From Annulohypoxylon bovei var. microspora (Eukaryota; Ascomycota; Sordariomycetes; Xylariales; Hypoxylaceae), in contig MU405361.1 of NCBI GenBank assembly GCA_022836615.1, positions 27,311 through 91,310 of the forward strand: a stretch of 64,000 nt of DNA, given 5' to 3'. A program made the translations under genes and the position numbers. The notes beneath the pieces were generated by a model. It searched no databases. It worked only from the letters and a program-made list of their open reading frames with translations, and was not told where the DNA came from. Positions 47,482 to 58,598 of the stretch are shown here, one piece after another. Numbering within the stretch: the stretch's first letter is position 1; each line of letters begins with the position of its first letter.

Positions 47482-48676
47482 ATTCTAGTAGAAACCGAGT
47501 TATTAAGAACATAACTCATTGATCGATAGACCATCCTTATAAATAAGGTCGGCGCCGACGTAGTTGTACGGGTGACTGGCGTCGTCGTATGATGCTGACG
47601 GCATCGTATGATAGGTGGTATGGAATGGGAAAGCGCTATATCCAGCTAGCAGCATCGTCGTCAGTCTCCGGACATCGAACTGTAAAGTAACGTCCGTACC
47701 GCATAAATTGTAGGACCTTTACCGACAAGATGATCGGATCACCGGGACGCAAGAAGCGACGAGATCGCCGTATCCTTTGGATTGCATTGTAGGTACGAGA
47801 CAATACTTAAATAGGTACTTACCTACCTACGGAACCTACCTGGTATGTACTTACCGAAGCATACCATCAGCTTTGTTCGAGTTAAATCAATCGGTTGAGT
47901 TTCTCAGATTACCGAGTTGTAAACCACAAATTGTTGACGTTTACACAATCTTGCGAGGTGTGAACATTGAATAGTAATAGGTGCAAGATATAACTACCTA
48001 GCAATAATTGATGTGCTCTTGCCCGTAATGATATGATATGATTCCGCGACTGAAGTTTTCGAACTGTCAAGCAGACTAGTAGAAACTTATTACCTAGTAC
48101 CTACCTAACTATGTAATCCTTGCTTATCTCATAACCGCGCCTATAGCAATGCCCTTTAGGATCCGCTGCCAATTCTTTTATCCGATCTGATCCCTCGTGT
48201 TGATTCCCTTGATCCCCTTCACTGCTTAATCTTCAACGATCCATCCATACGTTCTTTTATCTACTCGGATACGATGGCATCGTGAAATTCGCGACCTGTC
48301 GCGACAGGGTTTTACGCGACACCAAACCTTTAATATGCCGAAGCGCAAACAAGGGAGTTCTCTAGGGCTACTCCGTCACGGGCGGCGATGCAGATAGGCG
48401 AATGTGATAGCCTTCTCTTCGAAAAAAGCTTCAAAATCCACGTCGCAAACAACCCACATTATATATACGGGGTGGTAATGGCTAGGCATGGCGTGTACGT
48501 AACCTCGAAATACGAGATCGTTACATCTTGGCAAAATGCTATCTATCTACCTACTCAAGAAGGTTGATACTTATTACCTTTTAGATATATAGTTGGGAGT
48601 TTTCGCTCTCGTTATGTCGCGTATAGAATTTATCCCACACTTCTCTTCTCTGTGTGCAACTTGACAGACAACAAAG
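47482..48676 (+). promoter_or_regulatory. Divergent promoter region (fumarate reductase / subtilase)
   Basis: 1.2 kb between divergent genes. TATATATA near 48460-48467 lies about 210 bp before the subtilase ATG and may be its TATA box. TACCTA arrays at 47815-47845 and 48090-48105. No gene seen. Confidence 0.4.
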
Positions 48677-51600
48677 ATGCGCGTAAGTCTCTCTCTGCTG
48701 GCGCTCCTGCTCGCCGCTCCCGGCGGTACGTGGGGCGCCGAGCGACTCTCGCGTCGTGATGTCAACGGCACCGCAAAGATCGGGGATAGTGCTACTCCGA
48801 GGCGATTCATCGTCGAACTTCAGTCGCGCGCCCACAGAGCTCGCGTCTCGGCTAAAGTAGCCGGACTTCCCGGGCTCAGCGTCGTTAAGGAGTTCGATTC
48901 TGACCTCTTCCCGGGCGTAAGTATCGAATGTGCTGATCACTGCGACGCCGAATCTCTTACGAATGCTCTCGACGCCGACGAGGACGGCCCCTTCGTGGCT
49001 TCTGTGTACAAATCGACGCTCGTGCGCCTCCTCCAGCCGGCATTCGAAGGGGAATCATTTAGCGACGACGCGGCCGCAGCAAATTACTCCGTACACGGTT
49101 CAACAGGTGTCGAGAAGCTTCACAAAGCCGGAATCATCGGCACGGGAGCTACGATCGCGGTTATCGACAGTGGCGTCCAGTACACACACCCAGCGGTAAC
49201 CTCTCCGCCCCGAACGTGCTTGATCAAGTGAGAAGTTTCCACGTTCGCTAATCAGGCCGCTGATCTGCAGCTCGGTGGAGGTATTGGTCCGAACTATACC
49301 GTGATAGGCGGTTATGATCTCGTCGGCGACGGTTCGCGCTACCCTCACGGCTGACGGTAATATGAAAACAATGCTGATGTTCATTTCCGTGTTAGTATGG
49401 CCTGACGGACCGGCCGAGCCAGACAACGACCCCATGGATCACTACGGGCACGGGACTCACGTTTCTGGAATCATTGCCGGAAAGAGTGATCAGTAAGTTA
49501 CCATCCCAATACGTAAACGAATTTCTTTGCCTAAACTTTCGCGACTGATAGGTTTGTCGGTGTCGCGCCCGGCGCCAAACTGCTCGTCTTCAAAGTATTC
49601 GGATCTGGTGGCTATTCGAACGAGGAAACGGTCATCGAAGGGTTCCTTAAGGCTTTCGACTCTGGCGTAAGTCGACCCCAGGTGTTCCAGATCTAATTAG
49701 TCGTATCTTATACCTGACTTAAGACCTCGTGACATCTTAGGCGGATATCATCAGTGCTAGCCTGGGAGAGAACAGCGGCTTCACCTCCAACGCCTGGGCC
49801 GTGCTGGCCTCGAGGATGGTCGAACAAGGCGTGGTTATTTCCATCGCCGCGGGAAACGAGGGAGACAGCGGTCCATTCGATGCTAGCAACGGCGCGTCGG
49901 GCAAAAGCGTCATCACGGTGGGAGCTGCTGAACCCGGGGCGTTTCCTGCCCAGGCTTTCTCGGCAGATTTCAACCTAGACGACCGGTCGAACAAGACCGA
50001 GGTTGCCTACATACCGGCATCTGGATTCTTTCCGAATACTGTTCTTAACTGGCCCATCAGACCGGTGACGCTAAACTCGTCCGTGGAGGATGATGCTTGC
50101 GCTCCGCTGCCCGCGAACACCACCAGCTTTAACGGAACCATCGTCCTCGCGAGAATCGGCGGGTGCGGTACTACCGTGAAGCATGCCAACATCGCCGCCT
50201 TCGGCGCACAGTACATTTTATTTTATAACGACGACGGGCCGTATCAAACACCGTATGCCAACAGCAGCTCTTCAGGCCTCGTCGCAGCGATAGAAGCTCG
50301 AGCTGGAAATGCTATCATTGACACTATCATCTCGGGCGGCGACGTTACCGCCTCCTTTGACGTCGATACTGCCCACTACGTGGGACTGTACAACGCCGGG
50401 GGAGGTCGGCCTGCGAGGTACACGTCGTGGGGAAGCACGTACGATCTCGCGCTCAAGCCGGATATTGTCGCACCCGGTACCAAGATCCTGTCGACGTACC
50501 CCACCGACCAGTATAAGGTTCTGAGCGGCTCTAGCATGGCAGCTCCTTACATCGCCGGCGTAGCCGCGCTCTGGGTAGGCAAGTACGGCGGACGTGCCGC
50601 GCACGCCGCCGACCCTGCTTGGGCAAAGCGACTGACCGCGCGCATCATGGGCTCCGCTCGCGCCGTGCCCTGGGCCGACTGGGCGACCACGGTAACCGAC
50701 TATGGCTTCTGGGCACCCACCACCCAGGTCGGCTCCGGGTTCGTCGATGCGGAGCGGGTGCTAGATTTTACCACGGAGATCAGCTTCGAAGGCCGCAAAT
50801 TTGAGCTTAACGACACGGTCCACTTCGCGGGCACACACTCCGTAGATATCACGAACTACGGGACCGCGCCTGTCGCATATTCCTTCTCGCTGCAAGATGC
50901 CGGGGGCTACGATTCCTGGAGCCCTATCGTCCCAGGTCAAACCCAGTCATTCATCCCCTCTCTTAAGCTCTATACCGAGATCAACCCTGTGAAGATGACA
51001 CCTAAGGTCACGTTTCCGGACGGGGAGTTCGTCGTCGGACCTGCCGAGACGAAGACAGCCGAGTACGTGCTCTACGAAACCGAAACCCCTGAAATTTGGA
51101 GATCTCACTACTGACGATGTAAATGCAGGTTTTCTTTCGTAGCCCCGGAAGGGCTCAACACGAGTAGCCTACCTGTCTACAGCGGCAAGATTTTAATAAG
51201 CGGCGACAACGGCGAGGAGCTTGGCGTTCCCTACTTCGGTGAGTCGCTAGCACATATTACTACCCCTAGGCGTTTATTTAATAACGGAGACAGGTGTCGC
51301 ATGCGATCTCAACCAAACCATCACTAACATATGGAACTACGGGGGCTACTTTCCCTTCCTTACCTCTGGAGTTCGCAACGACAGAATCCAGCTGAAATCA
51401 AAGTAAGACGATCTCCCTTATCCCCCCATCATACCTACGCAATATGTGCGACACATCCTACATGGAAAGTCCTAACATTATACTATTAGTTTTACGTTTA
51501 ATCTGTCTCATGACGCGCAGGACTTCCCCAAGTTAAATACGGAGTTCGCTTGGGGGACGGAGGAATTGCGGTGGGACGTGAGTGTTTCATGCCACCAATT

Positions 51601-52110
51601 TACATGGGTAGATTGCGAAATTTAGGAAATGGGCTGACCGACTGACCGTGCTTAGATATTCGACGGCGAATATACGGAAGCCGATTGGAAATACCCACCG
51701 GTCATTGGCGAGAACAGATATGTTGGGTCAGCCACAAGCTGGAACGGCACGTCCGAGTCTCAGTGGTTCACGCCGGGTCTAGACAGCGAGGACGACATCT
51801 TCTCGTTCCCGTTGTATACCCAGCCGCGCGACAAATGGGGCATCTACTACTGGCTTGGACGGTTCGCTAACGGGTCGAGCATCCAGCCTGGCGACTATAA
51901 GTACGTCTTCTCACCCTTTCTTTTACGATAAGACGTATTGTTCGTCGTTTTTTAGCTATTGTGTTACTAACTGGCTCTATTAATAGGTTTCGCATCGCTA
52001 CCCTGAGGCCCTTCGGCGATCCCCAAGTCTCGTACGACTGGGATGTCTGGGAGACGCCCAAGGTCGCGGTCTTGCCGCTCAGCAAAACGAATATATCGGA
52101 ATCGACATAA
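48677..52110 (+). CDS. Secreted subtilisin-like serine protease (S8A, PA-domain, minor-protease type)
   Basis: Ten exons: 48677-49195, 49271-49331, 49396-49492, 49552-49666, 49741-51062, 51129-51238, 51294-51402, 51490-51577, 51656-51900 and 51987-52110. All phases match and give 929 residues. Signal peptide MRVSLSLLALLLAAPGGTWG, then an I9-type propeptide (RRFIVELQSRAHRARV). Catalytic residues: Asp in TIAVIDSGVQYTHP, His in HYGHGTHVSGI, oxyanion Asn in SIAAGNEGD, Ser in LSGSSMAAPYIAG. A PA-like insertion (NGTIVLARIGGCGTTVKHANIAAFGA) lies between Asn and Ser. The C-terminal half has Fn3-like beta domains. This is a large extracellular protease like fungal minor extracellular subtilases. The donor of intron 2 (GTTCGC) is weak, so exon 3 could start slightly differently. 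Confidence 0.9.
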
Positions 52111-52530
52111 TCTTTTATTTGTACGATTCTTTGAAATGCCCGAGTTTTAACTCGGGTTATTATATTGACTTTTCTTTTTATTAAACGATATTTTAATTAG
52201 GTAACAAGAAAGTTATATTAAAATAAAAAGAACTTTTAAAACTTTTCGTGTTCATTTTTTGAATTTATTTTATCCCTTTAACTTGCAATTGTCTGCGGAC
52301 ACAGCCCACCGATTCCCGCAGAAGCTGATTCTGATTTGCCGAGAACATTTCTACCTAGGTCAGTTGAATAAGCAATGTTGGTCGCGCTGTATGCATGTCG
52401 CTGATTTCCTGCGCTGTATGCGGGATGTCAAAAGGTACTTTCCCCCCATACAAATCGCCATACAATTGAAGGTACCAACCGCCCACGCAATTCAATCAAT
52501 TCAACCTAGGTAACAATCGATGTATACCTA
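52111..52530 (+). other. Spacer between subtilase and TPR-CHAT genes
   Basis: 420 bp, AT-rich first half (terminator region of the subtilase), then the promoter and leader of the TPR-CHAT gene with a CCTAGG motif at 52354 and 52505. No separate gene. Confidence 0.5.
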
Positions 52531-55500
52531 ATGCAAGGCGGCTCAGACGTAGATTCACTGGCGGCGGCAGTGTCTCTACTTGGCATATCTGATTTTGTCA
52601 ACGAGACACGTGAAAGGCTGGCGGAGTATGAAAATGGCCCAAACACCATTGAGGCTTGTATGTCAGGTCTTAGTGCGGCCGAGAAAGCGCTTGAACTGGC
52701 ACCTGACGGACACGAGCTGCGACGGAGCAGGCTGATAGAGGTCGGCTTTTGGGCGCACAAACTGTTCATCGACCATTCACACGATATTCAGGACCTCAGC
52801 CGAGCGATCGATGTGTTGGACGAGGCGAGGCGCACCCTCACCGATAATGATCTCAACCGATTAGACATTCAGTTAGCCGGGTATCACATTAACAGAAGCA
52901 AGCGGACGAACGATGTTAGAGATGTCATCCGTGCAAACAATCTCTTCTGGTTCGTGGAGCGTGCGTCTTCACGAGATCAAGGTCACATCTATTCTGAGGC
53001 TCTAAAGGGTATGGCGGATTGCGAGAACAGACTATACCAGCTCTCACGTATACGCAATCCCAGTGCAGCAATCGAAGCTTACGAACGGGTTCTCCTACAG
53101 GACCCGGATGATGTAAGCGTTGCAATTATAAAAAACCTAGCACAACGATTGCAGGACCAGTGGGCCAGGACAGCAAAGCCAAAGTTCTTGGACCGTTCAA
53201 TCAAATTGCTCAAAAAGTACGTTTCTCTTGAACCGGAAAATCCACTCGCTATAGGAGAACTAGGCAGGGCCTTGAGCTGGCGCTACGAAGAAAGAGGGCA
53301 TTCGACCGACCTATCTACAAGCATTGCTCGAGGGTTCGAAGCACTGCAGAAAGCAGCCTCATCCGAAGATACCAACACCCTCAACATCAAGGTCTGGCTC
53401 TCAGACTCGCTAAGTCTGAGGTTCCACCGATTCGGAGACACGCGAGACCTCGAACAAGCCATCCAGCTGTCAAGGGAATCGGTGGAGACGAGCGAAGAGA
53501 GCCTTGAGCAGGCGTCGAGGCTGCATAGTCACGCGGACCAACTGGGCACCCGATTCGATACCAAGAGAGACTGTTCGGATCTGGACATGGCCCTTCAATG
53601 TCTCAACACTGCTCTACATCTCAAACCTAACACGCCTACGAATACTTGGACGGTCAATCAAACATCCAAGAAGATACGCGCTAGCCTATCTATCTTACAC
53701 CTTCGCCGATTCAACGCCACTGGGCGAATAGAATACTTGGAACGCGGGATCAGGGGGATCGTCGGGAGTCCGATGATAATGTCTCATTGTCTGCAAGACA
53801 GCATTTGGACGCTCGTGACGAGAACGGGCGTGTTCTTAGCTCGCTATAGTCGACGGCAAACCATCGAAGACATCGAACAAGCTATGGAAGCAATACTCAC
53901 TGCTCTCAATTCACTATCGCGCGATGACGATAGCCGGCCGGCGATCACGGGCCTTCTTTCTCACTGCTACCGCCGGCGAGCTGCCGAAGTCCAGTCGACA
54001 GAAGATCTAGACAGGGCGATCGACTTAGCCTCTTCAGCCTTGGGTCAAGTCTCTCGCAGCCACAAGCATTGCTACGCATATCTCGCGATGGTGACCGAAG
54101 CCCTCCGGAGTCGAAGTATCATGCTGTGGGAGAATAATACTAGCTCTAGCAAACTTGCGGATTCGGACAAAGCTATCCAATACGCCCTCGAAGCCCGCTC
54201 TAAAGTTCAAAGGGGTAGCACTAATTTTGTACATGCTACCATAGCGCTGGCCGAATGTTTTAAGACCCGATTCCGGCAGAAGCTGAATCTAGATGATATC
54301 GATCAAGCTATCGAGTATTTCAAGCAGGCTCTGGGACTCGGCGAGGTTAAAGCTGATCCCGGTGAAAATGGCCGCAATAGGTTCGTCAGTCCAGAGCCTT
54401 CAGATCGAAGTCAAGAGCCAAGCATGCAGAAACTTTCCTTCGAACTTGCTGTCTCTTACTCCTTGCGAGCGGCGGCCACGGCAAGCGAATCGCAGAGAAG
54501 GGAGGACGAGCAGACCGCCTCAGAAATGTTTAACAGGTGTGTCGATACACCTTTCTGTCCTCCTAGGGAGCGGATTCTGGCAGGCATCAGAGCTGCCGAG
54601 CACCACTCCTCTCTACGGAGATGGACCGAAGCTGTTCAAGTCTGGCAGGAAACTCTCGCCCTCGTGCCTGTCCTGTGTCCGAGATCACTGCCTCAACAAG
54701 AGCAAATGGATGTTCTTCAGGACTTGGCGGGAGTGTCCCGGCGGGCGTGCTCGGCCGCGTTGAATTCGGGTCTGCCGCCGAGCGAAGCACTGAAGCTACT
54801 GGAATCAGGCCGCGGCGTGACCACAGGCTACCTCCTCGAGGTGCGTGTCAACACGCTAGATTCCCTTCAAGCCCATCGTTTTAAGGAGGCGATCTCCGAA
54901 CTAGAATCTCACCGATACTTTGTAGACGGCATGAAATCACTGACCCGCGTCTCGGATCTAGCGCAGTGGGCGTCAGAGTTTCAGGACTATAACGATGCGG
55001 ACCGAAAGCTTCAGGACGTCATCACCAGTATCCAGAGCAACCCGGAAAATAAGGATTTCTTAGGGCCGCCGTCTCTCGACGATATCAAAAGAATCTTAGG
55101 CGAAGATATCATCGTCGAGGTCAACGCGAGTCCCGAACGTTGCGATGCGTTTGTAATTGACAAGCAACATGACGAGGTCGGAACTATTAGGCTCGAAACC
55201 ATGAAGTTCAATGACGTTGAAGAATGGCTAAGGAATTTGAAGGCAAGCCGGCCGCTTGTAGATCTCAACATGCTTAAATGGCTCTGGGATACAGTTGCTG
55301 ATCCCATTTTGAAATATCTGGGCTTGAGGGAGCGTACTCCGGATTCTCCAGATTCTCCGGATTCTCCGCTTCCCAGAATCACTTGGATAATGACTGGTCC
55401 ATTAAGCTATTTCCCCATCCACGCAGCTGGCATCTACGACGGCTCTCCGAGGACGGTGATGGACCATGTCCTCTCTTCCTACAGCTTCTCCCTGGGCGCC

Positions 55501-56436
55501 TTTGTGCTAGGTCACGAATGGAAACCCAAAAGCACCTTTGCCGTCCCCGAGCAGAGGATGCTTCTGGTGGGCATGGACAAGACCCCAGGCCTCAAGGACC
55601 TCCCCTTCGCCGCCGCCGAAATCGACAGGCTTGCAAGGATAGGCGACGGTATGTTCCATGATGTATTTCCTCTTATCAAACCACGAAAAGGCGTCGTGCT
55701 CGACAAGTTGTCCGAGTGCGAAATCTTCCACTTCGCAGGCCACGGCGTATCGAACCCGCTGAGGCCTCTCTCCAGCGGTCTGGTCCTGCAAGACGGCTAT
55801 CTCACCATCTCGGACATGATGGCGCATAGAATCGAGGAGAGAGACCCGCCACTTCTCGCATTCCTGTCTGCCTGCCTGACGGGAGCGAACGACTTCGAAC
55901 ACCTGATCGACGAGGGGGTCCATCTCATCAGCGCATTCCACCTCATCGGCTTCCAGCATGTGATAGGCACACTTTGGCAAGTGCAGGATGAAACGTGTGC
56001 GAAAATTGCCGAGAGCGTCTACGCAGCCTTGTCTGAATTCATCAACACTGCCGGGTTGAATGAGGACAAGGACGACGGCGAAGTAATCTGCGAAGGCTTG
56101 CACAGTGCGGTATTAGCCTTGAGAAACGAGTGGATGAGACAGCAGCAGGGAACAATAACTGACAAGAATACTGACAAAAATCCTGACAAGAATCAGGGAA
56201 GTGTCACGGGCAACAAGCGAGATGACGAAGAAGGAGTTACGGAAATTTGCCCAGGACGTCTAAGGGGCGAGCGGGAAGCTAAAATCCGCATCAGAACATC
56301 GAAAACAGTAAATCTTGTGAAGGCCGACTGGATTCCTTTTGTTCACTATGGTATACTTCGAGACCCGATGACCGGAAAGGTTGAGCTTGTGAAGAAAGAC
56401 GGTGCGTATCATAATAAAGCGTTGCTTGAACATTAG
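52531..56436 (+). CDS. TPR-CHAT protein (caspase-like protease with tetratricopeptide repeats)
   Basis: Intronless, 1301 residues. Residues ~35-750 form helical tetratricopeptide-like repeats with recurring patterns such as DLEQAIQLSRESVE, DIDQAIEYFKQAL and DLDRAIDLASSAL. The C-terminal CHAT domain (about 930-1275) has the caspase-type dyad: His in IFHFAGHGVSNPL and Cys in LAFLSACLTGAND, followed by IGFQHVIGTLWQVQDE. The family end signature WIPFVHYG is present. CHAT proteases of this type occur in many fungi and, in bacteria, in gasdermin and type III-E CRISPR systems, where the TPR part binds a sensor or target. Two low-complexity inserts are seen: PDSPDSPDSP before the CHAT core and DKNTDKNPDKNQ near the C-terminus. 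The substrate is unknown. Its 3' end faces the DUF6594 gene. Confidence 0.92.
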   Translation: MQGGSDVDSLAAAVSLLGISDFVNETRERLAEYENGPNTIEACMSGLSAAEKALELAPDGHELRRSRLIEVGFWAHKLFIDHSHDIQDLSRAIDVLDEARRTLTDNDLNRLDIQLAGYHINRSKRTNDVRDVIRANNLFWFVERASSRDQGHIYSEALKGMADCENRLYQLSRIRNPSAAIEAYERVLLQDPDDVSVAIIKNLAQRLQDQWARTAKPKFLDRSIKLLKKYVSLEPENPLAIGELGRALSWRYEERGHSTDLSTSIARGFEALQKAASSEDTNTLNIKVWLSDSLSLRFHRFGDTRDLEQAIQLSRESVETSEESLEQASRLHSHADQLGTRFDTKRDCSDLDMALQCLNTALHLKPNTPTNTWTVNQTSKKIRASLSILHLRRFNATGRIEYLERGIRGIVGSPMIMSHCLQDSIWTLVTRTGVFLARYSRRQTIEDIEQAMEAILTALNSLSRDDDSRPAITGLLSHCYRRRAAEVQSTEDLDRAIDLASSALGQVSRSHKHCYAYLAMVTEALRSRSIMLWENNTSSSKLADSDKAIQYALEARSKVQRGSTNFVHATIALAECFKTRFRQKLNLDDIDQAIEYFKQALGLGEVKADPGENGRNRFVSPEPSDRSQEPSMQKLSFELAVSYSLRAAATASESQRREDEQTASEMFNRCVDTPFCPPRERILAGIRAAEHHSSLRRWTEAVQVWQETLALVPVLCPRSLPQQEQMDVLQDLAGVSRRACSAALNSGLPPSEALKLLESGRGVTTGYLLEVRVNTLDSLQAHRFKEAISELESHRYFVDGMKSLTRVSDLAQWASEFQDYNDADRKLQDVITSIQSNPENKDFLGPPSLDDIKRILGEDIIVEVNASPERCDAFVIDKQHDEVGTIRLETMKFNDVEEWLRNLKASRPLVDLNMLKWLWDTVADPILKYLGLRERTPDSPDSPDSPLPRITWIMTGPLSYFPIHAAGIYDGSPRTVMDHVLSSYSFSLGAFVLGHEWKPKSTFAVPEQRMLLVGMDKTPGLKDLPFAAAEIDRLARIGDGMFHDVFPLIKPRKGVVLDKLSECEIFHFAGHGVSNPLRPLSSGLVLQDGYLTISDMMAHRIEERDPPLLAFLSACLTGANDFEHLIDEGVHLISAFHLIGFQHVIGTLWQVQDETCAKIAESVYAALSEFINTAGLNEDKDDGEVICEGLHSAVLALRNEWMRQQQGTITDKNTDKNPDKNQGSVTGNKRDDEEGVTEICPGRLRGEREAKIRIRTSKTVNLVKADWIPFVHYGILRDPMTGKVELVKKDGAYHNKALLEH

Positions 56437-56849
56437 GAGGTACCTAGTCAAGAGGCCGGGCCGGAAAAATCCACGTCAGATACCTACTGCGAATACTTTA
56501 TGAAACCTCTCATGTCGCTTAGTTCTAATTCTACGTAATGATCATGTTGTAAATCATATGAGCAGCTCTTTATTTCCTAGAAACAAACCGGACATCAAAT
56601 TCGATACCGTTCAAAATCTTGTTTATTGTTCCGTGCTACGTTGACATAAGCGTTAGTGGGACCAGACCACTACTATGTAGGTACATACGTAGGTAGGAAG
56701 CGCGAATAGTGTTGAATCCCCAATCAGCGTTGAGTTGCCATCTCTACCTATTCTTAGGCAGCCTTTGGACTGCTAACGAACACAAGAAGAACAGCCAGAT
56801 ACCTATGTAACTCAGTCAGCCCTTGTCTCTCGGTCCGGGATCAGATAGC
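56437..56849. other. Convergent 3' spacer
   Basis: Between the TPR-CHAT and DUF6594 stop codons. A TAGGTACATACGTAGGTAGG cluster lies at 56677-56696. Nothing else seen. Confidence 0.5.
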
Positions 56850-57934
56850 CTACGTTGCGCTGCAGGTCGCCAGGTCTATAGTCTTTGACTTTGTTAGAAG
56901 CGACATTGCGGTGATGAACGTTACCGCCGCCAGAATCAAAATGATCAATCTGCTTGTCGAGCTACTCAACGCGTTGCAAATCATGACGGGTACCAACAGA
57001 AAGAAGATGACCAAGGGGGTCAAGAGAAGGCGGGTGACTTTGTTGGTGAAGGTTCGAGGGAAGATGTGAACCATGCTATCGTCCGACTTGTTGTCTTGAT
57101 GTCCCTACACCCCACCCTGTTATGATTCATTGACCACATGGTAGTATGATAGGCTTCATTACCTTGCTGAAAAGTGCTAGACAGGTCGTCACAACCGTCT
57201 CCAGCCAATGAAGAACGCCGTCGTCGAGAGGACCGACGGTAAGTAAGTCGTCCTCGTGGCTCAAGAACTGGGTTTCTTCTCTGGCTATGCAGCCGTTCCC
57301 GTCTAGCCAGTTCTCGATGCTGGAGACGTGCTGGGACAGCGGGCTCTCGAAAGAGAGCATCCTTCGACTGCGGTCCATCAAGTCATCTGCGAAACGATTA
57401 GATCTGTCATCATCATTAATGTATCGCAAGGTTCGAGGTACCGTAGGCGGCCAATGTACTCTCGATCTCCGCGACCACTGCTGCGCGGGCTGCGTTCCGA
57501 TCCATTCTGCTACAAGCTAGGAACAGCGGTGACGGATCGTCCTGGTCAATCCGGTTTAGCTTCTTCTCTAAGAGACTCAAGTTGTCCTGCTTTAATAGCA
57601 ACAGCCTAGTACGCAAATTTGAAAAACGTCTAAAGACGTGGAATGACGGGTGTGATGCCAGGAGTGCCGCGAATCGCGGGTATCCTCTCCTATAGTCCTC
57701 GACTAGCCCCCCTGTGGTCAGCTGCCGCTCGTGATTGGACGAATTCCTAAACTCACTTTTGGGCTTTCTCCTATGGTTCTTTTCCGGTGTTAATTTCTTG
57801 AACAGTTTCTTGAACTGACTAGCTTTCCCACGAAACCTGTGGGTGAAAGGCCTATGGTAAGGTAACTGTGTTGGAGTACTTGGAGAGCCAATGTTTCCGA
57901 GCTCTACACTCACAGATGCGATCTGGTTAGCCAT
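56850..57934 (-). CDS. DUF6594 membrane protein
   Basis: Exons 57442-57934, 57163-57386 and 56850-57104; introns of 55 and 58 bp (GTACCT..CAG and GTAATG..TAG); 323 residues. Residues 1-~75 are basic and disordered. The DUF6594 core follows: GYPRFAALLASHPSFHVFRRFSNLRTRLLLLKQ (described in two parts, GYPRFAALLASH and FRRFSNLRTRLLLLKQ), then LSLLEKKLNRID. The central part continues across the first junction with DLMDRSRRMLSFE and NWLDGNGCIAREE. Two transmembrane helices close the protein (LLLTPLVIFFLLVPVMICNAL and LIILILAAVTFITAMSLL). Family members usually have a third hydrophobic segment after these; here the protein stops early with KTIDLATCSAT. The function of DUF6594 is not established. It shares a 664-bp divergent promoter with the small gene at 58599. 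Confidence 0.82.
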
Positions 57935-58598
57935 CGTGATCTCGGAATACTAGGTAGTGTTCGGTGATCGTGGATACGACTTCTCTCGCATATAAACTAA
58001 AGAGTACAGTGCGTAGTCAAGTTCCGATCTTGAAAGCGCTCTTGGTATTTCGCACCTCCAAATAGCCCGCTTCTATGAGGCGAGGTTGTGAGGGGTCGGG
58101 CATCATCTATTGGACGGAACGACGTAGGGCGGAACGTAGGTACAGAGGACATCCATTTCTTGCCCCAACCTACCCCGAGGCAGATTGGTCACCAAGCGAG
58201 CGTCGAATGGATTGCGATACCTACTAGGTAGGTACACTTTCACCCGAGAGAGAGGTACGAATAGGGGATCGATAGGGTATAAGACGTGAGGCTGTGAACG
58301 TACCTACCTGCCTGTACATTCAGAGAAAGCTTGTCGGGCGCAGCTGCCTGCAACCTACAAGTGGTGTCACTCCAATGACTGTTCTTGTACATAATGTATG
58401 GACCATTCTGCATGTACCAAAGTACACTGGTACCCAATAGGTATCTAGTACGTGCATACCTGCATAGTACCAGGGTATATTGCGCGTCCGATCCGTCCAC
58501 CGAAATCTGATCTTACATTCTTCGCTCTGCTTCATTCTTCTTTCTGTCCGACAGGCAATCCGGCCAGAGGACAGAGCTAAAACGCATCACGCAACACA
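57935..58598. promoter_or_regulatory. Divergent promoter of the DUF6594 and 101-aa genes
   Basis: 664 bp between two start codons on opposite strands. Contains TACCTACTAGGTAGGTAC at 58219-58236 and TACCTACCTGCC at 58302. A shared promoter would allow co-regulation. No open frame here looks coding. Confidence 0.4.

Noticed and set aside
48677..56436. Subtilase plus CHAT gene pair as a gasdermin-type two-gene death system like HET-Q1/HET-Q2
   Set aside because: The subtilase has a signal peptide, propeptide, PA insert and Fn3-like domains of an ordinary secreted protease, and no gasdermin-like protein of ~250 aa is found nearby.
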